NCBI GenBank assembly: GCA_963978545.1
Contig: OZ021722.1
Span: 7,397,201-7,461,200 of the forward strand
Direction of reading: 5' to 3'
Length of the DNA: 64,000 nucleotides
Source: Linyphia triangularis
Lineage: Eukaryota > Arthropoda > Arachnida > Araneae > Linyphiidae
Part shown: positions 11,483 through 22,905 of the stretch, piece after piece
Layout: each line of letters begins with the position of its first letter
Numbering within the stretch: the stretch's first letter is position 1
Program-made: the position numbers and the translations under genes
Notes under the pieces: generated by a model
Databases searched by the model: none
What the model was told of the DNA's origin: nothing
What the model saw: only the letters and a program-made list of their open reading frames with translations

Positions 11483-12200
11483 CAGTAAAAGCTCGATTAT
11501 CTGGCATTCAATCAACCGGAATTTTTTGAAATCAAGTTTGGCGAGAAAATTGGCATTATTTTGCAAAAAACGGCGATAAGTCGCCAAATCTTTAAAAAAA
11601 AAATTATTTTTAGCTGAATTTGCACTGATTAGAAATAAATGTATTATAAAAAGTGATTTTTTTTAATTCCGGTTTATCCGGAATGCCGAAGTTCTTATTC
11701 AAACAACTGTAAATTCTCAGCAAAAAACCTTAATATTTTTAATGGAAAATGTTTTTTTCTGGAATATATCCGGAAAAATAAATATACTGTGGTTATTTGC
11801 CGAATCTATTAACAAATCTAGCTTGTTTCAATTGTATAAGAAATAGGGTTTCGTAATCGAAATTTCATTATCCAGAGCATCGGGAGAACATTCTCCAGTA
11901 GATAATTAGGTTTATCCGGAATTCTAATAAAAAAAAAAACTACACCTTTTGCATCTATTTAATCTTGCATCTATTTAATCTTGCATCTATTTAATCTTGC
12001 ATCGTTTATTGCATAAAAATGTATATTCGTTTCCGGAATATGTGTAATTTGTATGTGTGTAATCTATACATCTAGAGACTACTTTTATTGTAATTATAAC
12101 AAAGAAAGGTGATTTTCCACTTGATATTACGTTCTCAACCGCATCCGGCAAAGAGTAATTAAGAAATTCAAAATTTGTTAATGGTTTGACCAAATTCCGG
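11483..12200. mobile_element. Possible pogo/Tigger-like remnant
   Basis: After a TA dinucleotide the sequence starts CAGTAAAAGCTCGATTAT, close to the ends of pogo-type Tc1/mariner elements, and contains several TATCCGGAAT-type motifs (for example near 11668, 11910 and 12185). A matching right terminus was not found, so the right border is a guess. Confidence 0.35.
11951..12004 (+). repeat. 16-bp tandem repeat, about 3.3 copies
   Basis: The unit GCATCTATTTAATCTT repeats without interruption. Confidence 0.95.
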
Positions 12201-12649
12201 ATAAAATTAATCATTCGGTTTGTAGGCTAGATCTACATATGGAACATATGCATTTCACAAAATTTAAAATCATGTATAACAGATAACATTCTATTCCATG
12301 CAGTATCGATGCATCCTTAATTCATTTATACCCGCGATTTCATTTGTAAATTTTCAGCCGCATCCGTAAAATGTGCAATTCGGCTGAATTCAACTATTCT
12401 AAACATTTTATTCTTTTATCACAAAACATCAGTTTCTCACGATCAATTAGAATAAAACCTAATTGCATCCATTTAAAAGCATTTCCCCCTATTATCCCAA
12501 TCAAAGTTTCAATTTGTAGGCTAGTCAACCATTTTGTACACAAAGCGGAAAATGTTTATTTTTCTTTTTTGTGTGCAAAAAGTATGGGTTATATTTTATT
12601 GTATACTATTAACGTGTTTTGCAATCAATTAAAAAATAAATCTGTTTCG

Positions 12650-14286
12650 CTGTAATTTTATTGTAATAATATTTATTTTCAGATTAGCCGACAACCATAC
12701 AATCAAATTAAAAACTACACTTTTTTTTGCAAATTTTCAAATGTGTCATTTTTGTTCTGGATCTTTAAAACATAATTAATAACTGCAAAACATGATCCAG
12801 GTCCACAGCTTAGACACTCAATGAAATAAACACAAGATGTTGACAATTTAGCCTTAATAAAAACCATTTTATCAAATCTCAAAAATTCTTTCTAACATTT
12901 GTTAAACTTTTTAGTCAATACTCATTTTTGTTTCTATTCATTAAGTCTGTGTCAATCAGCTTAGAAACATTTTATGTATGTTTAATATTGTCTAAATACT
13001 TTTTGCCTGATATCCTTACTCTTCCTTCAATAAGTTGATAATCTTTTTTTTTTTTTTTTAATTCTGTAAACATCTGAATGCCCAATGCATAATTTTAACT
13101 TTTTGAAAAGTGGACACGTGAATCGTGTAACATTTTTTTAAGATCCTTTGGAAATAATATCTGTAACCAAGACATAATGGATGAGAACTATAGTAATTAC
13201 ATTTTTACACCTATATAACTACTTGCCTTCGATCTCCCAGCAATTTCATTTTTTAAGTTGTAAATTTATTTTTATTTAAAAATTTTTTTAATAATTTAAT
13301 TACTTTTTAGAAATTGTCAGTGAAATTCAAATAAATTTTTCCCTAATTTTGAAAAAGAAAATATTAATCGTACTTTAGTTTTTTTTTTTTTTTTTTTTTA
13401 CTTTGGGCTCTTGCATGGCACAGTTTAGTGAAAACACTCATTTCAGTTTTTTTGATCGAAATTTCAGTATTGAAAATGTAGCTTTGAGTTGGAAAACCAG
13501 GTTTAATGAAATTTCCTCGTTTGTCAATATAGTAAAATTGTTTAACTGAATTTGTTTGAAAATTTTATGTTTTGTGCTAGTTTTCAATGCTCTTTACGTG
13601 AAGTTCAGCATTTTTCCTTGGAAGCTGTATCATATCTGGTCTGACTTCACAAACATGAAATTTTATTTTTGTCATTTGTGTTTTGTAATATGTTATCTCA
13701 TGGATGTTTTTCATAAGCCTACATTTGTAGCATTGCAATCTTTTTGGACGCCAATTTCCTGTTTGCGTCACCCCTATTCTAAATCAATGACTTGTTACGA
13801 TAGTGATAGCCACCATCCAGACTGTCTGGTCTGTCTATTATCCTAACTGACACCTAACTTCAGAAGTTAAAGAGATAGACAAATATTAGTTTAAAATGTG
13901 TATGATTGATTTTTTGTCAAGCTGGCCAAAATTAGATTTTATAACTTAAAATAAAATAAGTAAGATTATTAGTTATCTAATGTTAAATCTGTAACATAAA
14001 TATGTATTGAATAATATTTCACTAGATTTGAGCTGGCTTATTGTACTCACTTTATTTGAATATTTTTATTGCAACAGCAAGAAAATATCTTTAGAATGAC
14101 ACTATTTGGTTAACTATTTAAAAGCTAAATCAACACAGATTAAGTTTTTTTGTTTTCAGAAAGTATGAAAACTATGCAGTGTATAAATAAAATATATATG
14201 AAAGAATTTATATATGCTAACTTTTTGGAAAGAGAAAAAAAATACTGTCAAATGAGAAATTACTGTATTGTGATCTCAAACACTTA
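12650..14286 (+). repeat. Duplicated intron segment (cassette alpha)
   Basis: 12710-13045 aligns with 19950-20282, 13060-13560 with 23150-23640, and 14180-14286 with 24150-24251, always in the same orientation and order. 13560-13870 resembles 35280-35590. The sequence is non-coding, AT-rich intron copied together with the neighbouring cassette exons. Poly-T runs occur at about 13380-13399. Confidence 0.7.
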
Positions 14287-14986
14287 CAGGGCTGCCACAG
14301 GCGACTAAAAAGGCTACTAAAGCGACTATTTTAGTGACCAGGCGACTATGGCAACTATTTCAATGAAAAAAGGGCCCAAAACGACTATTTTGAACAAAAC
14401 CTTCAACTATTTTTGAGCTCAGGCGACTATTTTTTTTAGAAATTCGATACTGTCCGATAGTAGGACGAAAAAAAATCGGCACTAAGGTACTAACAATTTT
14501 GTCAAAATGGTGAATTTTTTTAAAGGGGCGGGAGAGCGAACACTACTGAAGTAGTTGTTCATATTCGCGGGTAGCGGGTAGATTGGTCACTTAGTTAGTC
14601 CGACGATAGTAACCTCACGCAAGATTGTTGTTTTTGACGGCAACCGCGGTCATTTTCGCCTACCTGTTGGGTTCCAATGTTTTATCTTTCACCGTGCAAG
14701 GCAACGGCATACACAATTATATTCTCAAATATCAAATTATTTCGCTTTATTTACTCTGAACAAAAATGAATTTGCCCTGAACGCTGGATGAAAGTGCCAT
14801 CAGTATGAACAGTATTGAGGCTATTAGACGTTATGTCCGAGATTAGTGCCTGTGTTATGAACGATTTCGCCGTGTAGGTCAATCGATGCAGAATGATTAG
14901 AATTTCAATGTTGTAGCTAAATTTATGATTAATAAAATAATTTAAATTTTAAGCAATTTGTTTAATTACTTTGAACGTAGCTTAAA

Positions 14987-17453
14987 CGGGGTGGTGACAG
15001 AATCGGGAATTCAGGGAAATGTCAAGGAAATTCGTAAAATTACTCTTTAATCAGGGAATTTTGAAATTTTCGAATTACCCTTCTCGCGTATCCCGTGTAG
15101 GTGCGGACATCTATCCCGAATCGGTTCACACGATATATATATAGTTATATATATAGTTTTTATAGTTGAAATGTATATAGTTAACGATATATATATAGTT
15201 TTTATAGTTAGCCGATTTGGGTGTACGAAGTTTCCGAACTTTTTCTACTCAGCAGCTAAGCCAAAACGGCCAATCCCCCTCCTCGGCCCACAACCACATA
15301 TTCATATTCCGCTTCCCCCCCCCCCCCCTCCTTTTCTTTTCTTTCTGAAATCATTGTTATGTTTGGAACAATTATTTACACATATAAGTTCGCTTCCGCC
15401 GGCGTCTTTGTTAAAAAAAATCTTCAAACTTCAATCTGTCTACATCCTTTACAGACATGATTTTTTCTTCTTCTTGCCTTGCGTTTTCTGTCAACAGAAT
15501 ATATTAGAACCCTAATTATTTACGTATTATTTCTGTTAGATTTTTAGTAATCCTATTATTTAGAAGTACGAACACCCCAGTAGATATATTGTTTAAAAAA
15601 AATCTTCCAACTTAAGGGGGTCCGGTACTGAAAATAAAAAAAACTTTATTTATGTACATTTTTATGTCAAAAATTTATTTTATGCATGAGATACTATTTA
15701 TATATCTTTGAGAAAATGTTTTTTTAAATATTGTGTTTAGTTATTTAAAAAAATTTAAAAAACCAAGAAAAATCCATAATAATTGATGTTTGCGTATTTT
15801 GATATAAGTCAAGAAAAAATATTTTTTTTTCATAGTGAAAGCTTTCTGTAATACATAATTATATAAAGAAAATTTTGTCTTCACAGAATTTTGATAGGTG
15901 AATTAAAAAAAATTAAAAAAATTCTCAAAGTTAAAATATTGAAATTTTTGCTTTTTTTTTAATGTTATCTTTTACGCTAAATGTTATATTTTAAAACAGA
16001 ATTAAAAAAATAAAATTCTGCGAAGACAAAATATTTAAAATTATATAAATTAAATGCTCCAAAAATTTGAATATCCAATTGTTAATGGTTCTGGAGATAT
16101 ATCGATTTGAATATGAAACATCTGTGAAAAACACTAGTGCTCGAAAAACGCACTTTAAGCAGACGCTTCAAGGTGTTACGCGCATTAGTGATGTTTAAAT
16201 CACTGGTAATTTTGTGGAGCTCTAATCACCGGGGGAATAAGATAAAAACATCATCCTCTTCAGGAATGTATGAACTATTTTTTAAAATCAGAAAAAAAAA
16301 TTGGGATTTTTGAAGAAATTTCGGTACTGGACCCCTTAAATCTAACTGCATCCTTTACAGACATGATTATTTTTCTTCTTGTCTTGTGTTTTTTGCCAAT
16401 AGAATATATTGAAACCCTAAATTTCTTAATATTTCAAATTGATTCCATCATATTTTTTCGTTTTTATTAACCCTTTACAGCACTTTGTTATAGATATGCA
16501 ACAAATCTATAGGCATTTATAAGCAAAATGGGTTAGATCCTGTATTTGATTTTTTTTTTTTACTTTAATTTTGACATTTTATTTAAAGTAATTAACTGAA
16601 AGTGATATGTTTTTTATTTATATGTTTAATATAAATCAAACAAAGAATTGAAGCATCCTCCTCCCCCTCCAAAAAATGAAAAAAAATTTGAATGTTCTAC
16701 TGCATACATTCAGGCAAAGGGTCATGGAATTTTTTTAAAAAGTCCTTCCATTCCCCCCCCCCCCCCACCAAATGCTGTGCTTGTCATGTTTTATGAAAAC
16801 GATTTTTTGCCTCATTTAATATGTACTTTTGTGGTAAGATATTATTTTTGCTGAACAAAATTTTATTTCTATATATCTATGAGTAATTAATTTCTATAAG
16901 ATGCTGTTGATTTCAAGATTTTCTTTCATGCATCATGTGTTATTTATCTTTTCTCAACTTCTAAATCCAAAACACATAATTTTTCATGAAATATATGTAC
17001 CTAGTGAAATTTGTGACGGAAAGCAAAATGCTGATTATTTAAGTTTCATGCTCATGCATGCCCAAGTTTAGTAAATATTTAGGATACTGTTAAAAATTTA
17101 TGTTATGAACAGGATACAGCCTATGACATATTAAAGAAAATAACATTTTTTTTTTTTTATTTTTTAAATTAAAAAGAAGTATATTGTACTAATTTTGTTT
17201 TTCCTTGAAGTTAGCAAGTATGGGTGTAGTTTGTAAATTGGTTTATGTGAATTTTGTATTTTTTTCTTGATGTTTTTCATTCTTTTCATGCTCTAAAAAT
17301 GCTTGTTTTGATTTTAAGCTCAAATGTACATATTTTTAAATTGATTTTTTTTTTTTTTAAATGATAACATCTACAGAGATACACATTAGGGAATTTTCTG
17401 GAAATCAGGGAAATGTCAGGGAATTTTGTTTCGCAAATTCTGTAGCCATTCTG
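14987..17453. mobile_element. Inner hAT-like element carried inside copy B
   Basis: The left end CGGGGTGGTGACAGAATC and right end TTCTGTAGCCATTCTG form an imperfect inverted pair of the GTGGCCAC family. The same inner element occupies the same place in copy C, and its left end the same place in copy A, so it was present before the outer element spread. Confidence 0.6.
15616..16335. mobile_element. TTAA-target DNA element with GGGGTCC termini
   Basis: Flanked by TTAA at 15612-15615 and 16336-16339. The left end is GGGGGTCCGGTACTGAAA and the right end TTTCGGTACTGGACCCC, a good inverted match. Copies A (near 782) and C (near 21510) show the uninterrupted ACTTAAATCTG, a precise empty site. TTAA targeting fits piggyBac- or Kolobok-type elements. 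There is no open frame, so it is non-autonomous. Confidence 0.88.
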
Positions 17454-18282
17454 TTAAAAATTTAAAAACTGGCCTTAATGAAATTCGATTGTTATTGCCA
17501 ATATGTAGTACAATTGTTTAAACATGATACTTGTTTTTCTGAAAAAGTTGTTTGACTTCGGAAGTTTAAAAAAGTTATCTTGTTTTGCCAATCGATTTTT
17601 ACCGTCGCTTTTGCGTGAAGTTTAGCTTTTTTTTTGCTTAGGTGTTGTCTGGGAGTAAGGTTAAGTTGCCAACTTCCATCGCAGTATATAAATATGATAG
17701 CACCTCCCCCAAGACACATGCCTTTTACCGTATGGGATGTAATGTTTTAGACACTATTTTGAATCGAAAGAAGAGTGTTTCTGGATTTTCGTGTTTTATG
17801 TAAATCAACTGTTTTATTCCGATCTTATTAAAAGTTATGAAAAGAGAGGCTACTATTTTCATCACCCGAGACTACTATTTTCAATGTGTGAGACTACTAT
17901 TTTGGCTACTATTTTTAACATCTGAGGCTACTAAAGCAACTATTTTCAAAGCTTACAGTCGGTGGCAGCCCTGCACTTATCTTATTAATATTTTTCTTTT
18001 TAAAGATGTGGTAGTTCATTGACAGGTCTTGCTTGACTTTCTCACTATTTTCCTTTTAATAAAAATTTGGGGCTAAGCACATTTCAACTTGTAAATCAAA
18101 ATCTCAATTATACATAAGCAATTCAAAAGTGTTTTTTAAATATGATTTGCTTTGACGACAATGAGTAATCAGCATTGCTCATATAACAGAAAATTTGATG
18201 ACTCATAATATAGTCCAATAAAAAATGTTGCTAAAAAAGTTTTTAAATGTATAACTATGCTAAAAATATAATTTTTTTCTAG

Positions 18283-19604
18283 GGCCTAAATGTCGACAAA
18301 CTACCTGAAAAATTAGTTCGAAACTAAATTTCCATATAAGCTCAAAAGGAAATGAAGTGTAAGGATTCATTAAAGAAGCATTAAGAGTTCTACTGATAAA
18401 CTGAAGTTCAAAGAAGGATTTGGAGAAGTCCGGGTGATGCAATCTTAGAATGAACGATAGAAAAGGCATTCCAAAAACAGAGAAGAAAGCAAGATCAAAG
18501 ACACACAAGATTGAGATCTGAAGAGGATAGTCTCTAATTTTTTAAACAAAGCAGTTCTAAGAAGAAAAAAGCTCTAAGTGAGAATGAAGAGACCCAAGAG
18601 GCTCCTAAGGACAAATCGGACTCTATAACCTCAAATCAGAGACACTGACCCAGTAAAGAGAAATCACAGTCGCAAGAATGACCCAAGAGGCTCCTACAGA
18701 CAAATCGGACTCTATAACCTCAAATCAGAGACACTGACCCAGTAAAGAGAAATCACAGTCGCAAGAATGACCCAAGAGGCTCCTAAGGACAAATCGGACT
18801 CCATAACCTCAAATCAGAGACACTGATCCAGTAGAGGGAAATCGCAGTCACAAGAATGACCCAAGAGGCTCCTAAGGACAAATCGGACTATAACCTCAAA
18901 TCGGAGACACTGACCCAGTAGAGAGAAATCACAGTCGCAAGAATGACCCAAGAGGCTCCTAAGGACAAATTGGACTCTATAACCTCAAATTGGAGACACT
19001 GACCCAGTAGAGAGAAATCACAGTCGCAAGAATGACCCAAGAGGCTCCTAAGGACAAATTGGACTCTATAACCTCAAATTGGAGACACTGACCCAGTAGA
19101 GAGAAATCGCAGTCGCAAGAATGACCTAAGAGGCTCCTAAGGACAAATTGGACTCTATAACCTCAAATCGGAGACACTGACCCAGTAGAGAGAAATCACA
19201 GTCGCAAGAATGACCCAAGAGGGTCCTAAGGACAAATTGGACTCTATAACCTCAAATCGGAGACACTGACCCTGTAGAGAGAAATCACAGTCGCAAGAAT
19301 GACCCAAGAGGGTCCTAAGGACAAATTGGACTCTATAACCTCAAATCGGTGACACTGACCCAGTAGAGAGAAATCACAGTCGCAAGAATGACCCAAGAGG
19401 CTCCTAAGGACAAATCGGACTCTATAACCTCAAATCGGAGACACTGACCCAGTAGAGGGAAATCGCAGTCACAAGAATGACCACAAGAACTAACGAATCC
19501 TCCAGTCAGTTCAGAAAACAGAAAATATTGATGACGATGCTCCAAAAACGGAGGATTTGGGGTTGTTAAGAGAGTGAAGAAAGATTAATGGAAAAAGAAC
19601 TAAG
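18283..19604 (+). pseudogene. Cassette exon copy III, degenerate, with 89-bp array
   Basis: It is bounded by a TTTTTTTCTAG acceptor and a TAAG|GTAAGT donor. The proximal part matches copy IV (24553 onward): fragments such as KFKEGFGEVRVMQS and REESKIKDT can be read, but in different frames separated by stops. The middle is an 89-bp tandem array (18591-19480). The distal part returns to the ERLMEKELR-like end common to all copies. Because 89 is not a multiple of three, successive units rotate through the reading frames, so no continuous product is possible. It is either a relic of a coding exon or a spliced non-coding exon; transcript data would decide. Confidence 0.55.
18591..19480 (+). repeat. 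89-bp minisatellite, 10 copies
   Basis: The landmark GACCCAAGAGG recurs at 18591, 18680, 18769, 18858, 18945, 19034, 19123, 19212, 19301 and 19390, and a decayed form at 19479. The spacing is 89 bp except one 87-bp unit that lacks two bases. The unit is homologous to single-copy sequence in cassette IV, for example 27775-27880. Confidence 0.97.
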
Positions 19605-20356
19605 GTAAGTCTTTGGAATTTGCCTTTAGGTATAAAAATATTTTAGTACATTTTTTTATTGCTAAATTTTGTATACTGGTATTGCAATATCAGCTCATCA
19701 GTAAAATTGTGTGGAATAGCAGTTGCTATGGTGGAAGCACTGATTGGAAAGATTCCAATGCAAAATGTTTAGTAAATCTTTCAATCTTTTTCCAGATTAT
19801 GGAAATGTGGTAATTTTACCTCAGGTTTCATATCAGGTTACAAGTTACTTTTCTATTTAAGTATTTTATTCATTTTCTTGTAGGCCATGTTGGCAAAGAG
19901 CTTATCAGTCAATGGCACATGCACAATAAGTTTATTCAAATGAATAACTACACTTTTTTTTTTTTTGTGCAAAATTTAAAATGATGTGTCCTTTTTATTC
20001 TGGACCTTTTAAACATAGTAACTGCAAGACATAATCCAGGTCCACAGCTTAGACCCCCAATGAAATAAACACAACATGTTGACCATTTAGCCCTAGTAAA
20101 AAACATTTTATCAAATCTCAAAACTACTTTCTAGCATTTGTTAAACTTTTTAGTCAATTATACACTCATTTTTTTTTGTATTCATTAAGTCTGTGTCAAT
20201 CAGCTTAAAAATATTTTATGTATGTTTACTATTGTCTAAATACTTTTTGCCTTATATCTTTCCTCTTCTTTCAATAAGTTCATATTCTAATGACCAGAAC
20301 CTTATACTTATGATTTTTAACTTATTTTTCAATGACCTGAAGTTGCATTGTATGTA
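19605..20356 (+). repeat. Duplicated intron segment (start of cassette beta)
   Basis: Sequence after the copy III donor. 19718-19750 matches 29670-29700 and 31010-31045, the corresponding positions after the copy IV and V donors. 19950-20340 matches 12710-13045 and 30340-30610. It is non-coding. Confidence 0.7.
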
Positions 20357-22905
20357 CAGGGCTGCCACAGGCGACTAAAAAGGCTACTAAAGCGACTATT
20401 TTAGTGGCCAGGCGACTATGGCAACTATTTCAATGAAAAAAGGGCCCAAAACGACTATTTTTAACAAAACCTTCAACTATTTTTGGGCTGAGGCGATTAT
20501 TTTTTAAGAAATTGGATACTGTCCGATAGTAGCACGAAAAAAAATCGGCATTAAGTTACTAACAATCTTCTCAAAACGGTGTATTTTTTAAGGGGGGGGG
20601 GGGGAGGAGAGAGAGCAAATACTACCGAAATACTTGTTCATATTCGCGGGTACAGAGGTTATTTTGTTAGTCTGACGATAGTAATCACTCACGCGAGATG
20701 GTTGTTTTTGACGGCAACCGCTGTCATTTTCGCCTCCTATGTTTTACCTTTTGCTCTGCAAGGCTCTAGAGCATACACTGTTATATACTGAAATATCAAA
20801 TTATTTCGCTTTATTTACTCTACTTAACAAAAATGAATTTGTGGTGAACGCCGGAAGAAAATGCTATCAGTATGGACAGTATTGATGTTATAAAGACGTT
20901 ATGTCCGAGATTGGTGCTGATGTGATGAATGATTTCGCCGTGAAGGTCAATCGATGCAGAATGATTAGAATTTCAATGTTGTAGCTAAATTAAAAAATAA
21001 GATGATTTAAATTTTGAGGCAATTTAATTACTTTGAATGTAGCTTAAACAGGGTGGCGACAGAACCGGGAATTCAGGTAAATGTCAAGGTATTTCGTAAA
21101 ATTACTCTTTAGTCAGGGAATTTTGAAATTTTTGAGTTTCCTTACTCGCATTCCCCGTGCGGACATCTATCCCGGCTTGCGTCAGAAGAAGTGGATGCCT
21201 GGTGCGTTCAATAATACAGTTTTTTTTTCATGTGCTTTTTCGTAAAAGTCATACCTGGCTAGTTGGCCGATTTGGGGGTATGAAGTTTCCGATCTTTTTC
21301 TACTCAGCAGCTGAGCCAAACTGGCCAATCCCCTCTCCTTGGCCCACAACCGCATGTTCATGTTCCCATTTAAAATTTTTTTTTTTTTTTCTTTATTAAA
21401 CTTTCTGAGATCATTATAATGCTTGGAACAATTATTTACACATTATTTCTGTTAGATTTTTGGTTATCTTATAGCTTCGCAACCATCGACGCATTATTGT
21501 TAAAAAAATCCTCTAACTTAAATCTGAGTGCATCCTTTACAGATATGATTGTTTTCTTCTTGTCTTGTGTTTTTTGTCAATAGAATATATTAGAACCCTA
21601 AATTCCTTTATATTTCAAATTGATTCCATCATATCTTTTTGTTTTTATTAACCCTTTACAGCACTGTTATAGATGTGCAACAAATCTATAGGCATTTTAA
21701 TAAGCAAATAGGGTTAGATCCTGTAGTTGATGTTTTTTTTTTTTTTTTTTTTTAAATTTTGATATTTTATTAAACGTAATTAACTGAAAGAGATATGTGT
21801 TTTTGATTTATATGTTTAATACAAATCAACGAAGAATTGAAACATCCACCTCTCCCTTCAAAAATTTAAAAATCTGAATGCGCTATTGCATACATTCAGA
21901 CAAAGGATCAAGTCATGGAATTTTTAAAAAATATTTAAAAAAATAACATGTTTTATTTTTGTTATTTTCAAATTAAAAAGAAAAGTATTGTACTAGTTTC
22001 TTTTCCTTGAAGTTAGCAAGTATGGGTGTAGTTTGTAAATTGGTTTATGTGAATTTTGTATTTTTTTTTATTAATGTTTTCCATTTTTTTCATACTCTAA
22101 AGATGCTTGTTTTGATTTTTAGCCTAAATTTATATTTTGGTACAATTATACTTTGATAAGTGTGAATATAATTGTAAATAGTAAAATTATATATTTTTAA
22201 ACTGGTTTCTTCATTTTTTTTAATGATAACGTCGACAGAGATGCACATCAGGGAATTTTCTCGAAATTAGAGAAATTTTGGGGAAATTTGTTTCTCAAAT
22301 TCTGTAGCTATCCTGTTAAAAAAATGAAAACTGGCCTTAATTAAATTTGCCTGTCATTGTCATTATATAGTATAATTGTTTAAACATAAAACTTGTTTTT
22401 CTGCCCAAAAGTTGTTTGACTTTAAAAATTAAAAAAAAAAAAAAAAATATGTATCTTGTTTTGCCAATCGATTTTTACCATCGCTTTTGCGTGAAGTTGA
22501 GCTTTTTTTGCTTAGGTGTTGTATGGGAGTAAGGTTGAGTTGTCAACTTTCAACGCAGTTATGTAAATACGATAGTGCCTCCCCCCCAAGTTACATGCCT
22601 TTTACCGTATGGGATGTTATGTATTAGACACTATTTTGAATTGAAAGAAGAGTGTCTCTGGGTTTTTGTGCTTATGTAAATCAACAGTTTTATTCCGATC
22701 TTAATGATAACTTGAAACCTTTAAAACAAGAGGAAGGTCTTTACCGACTTGAAAAAACAATCGTTGTTATGAAAAGTGAGGCTACTATTTTCAACGTCTG
22801 AGACTACTATTTTCAATGTCTGAGACTACTATTTTGGCTACTATTTTTAACATCTGAGGCTACTAAAGCAACTATTTTCAAAGCTCACAGTCAGTGGCAG
22901 CCCTG
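20357..22905. mobile_element. hAT-like element, copy C (complete, 6-bp target duplication)
   Basis: The same 12-bp termini as copy B, flanked on both sides by TATGTA (20351-20356 and 22906-22911). The paralogous intron at about 31570-31600 (CTTATGTTTCGTCAAGG) represents the unoccupied site. Subterminal ACTATTTT motifs are present at both ends. It lacks the TTAA insertion of copy B, and no transposase frame is seen. Confidence 0.9.
21049..22315. mobile_element. Inner hAT-like element carried inside copy C
   Basis: The left end is CAGGGTGGCGACAGAACC and the right end TTCTGTAGCTATCCTG. It occupies the same position as the inner element of copy B. Confidence 0.6.

Larger units (their letters stand above)
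14287..17973. mobile_element. hAT-like element, copy B (complete, 6-bp target duplication)
   Basis: The termini are perfect 12-bp inverted repeats CAGGGCTGCCAC / GTGGCAGCCCTG. The flanks carry the direct repeat CACTTA on both sides. The paralogous intron at 24246-24251 has a single CACTTA with no element, an empty site that fixes the borders. Both ends hold several ACTATTTT motifs. The copy is longer than A and C because of a TTAA-target insertion (15616-16335) and a local duplication of roughly 200 bp (15370-15540 resembles 15590 onward plus 16340-16440). No transposase frame is evident. hAT groups with 6-bp duplications are described in repeat classifications; assignment here rests on termini and duplication length only. 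Confidence 0.9.
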
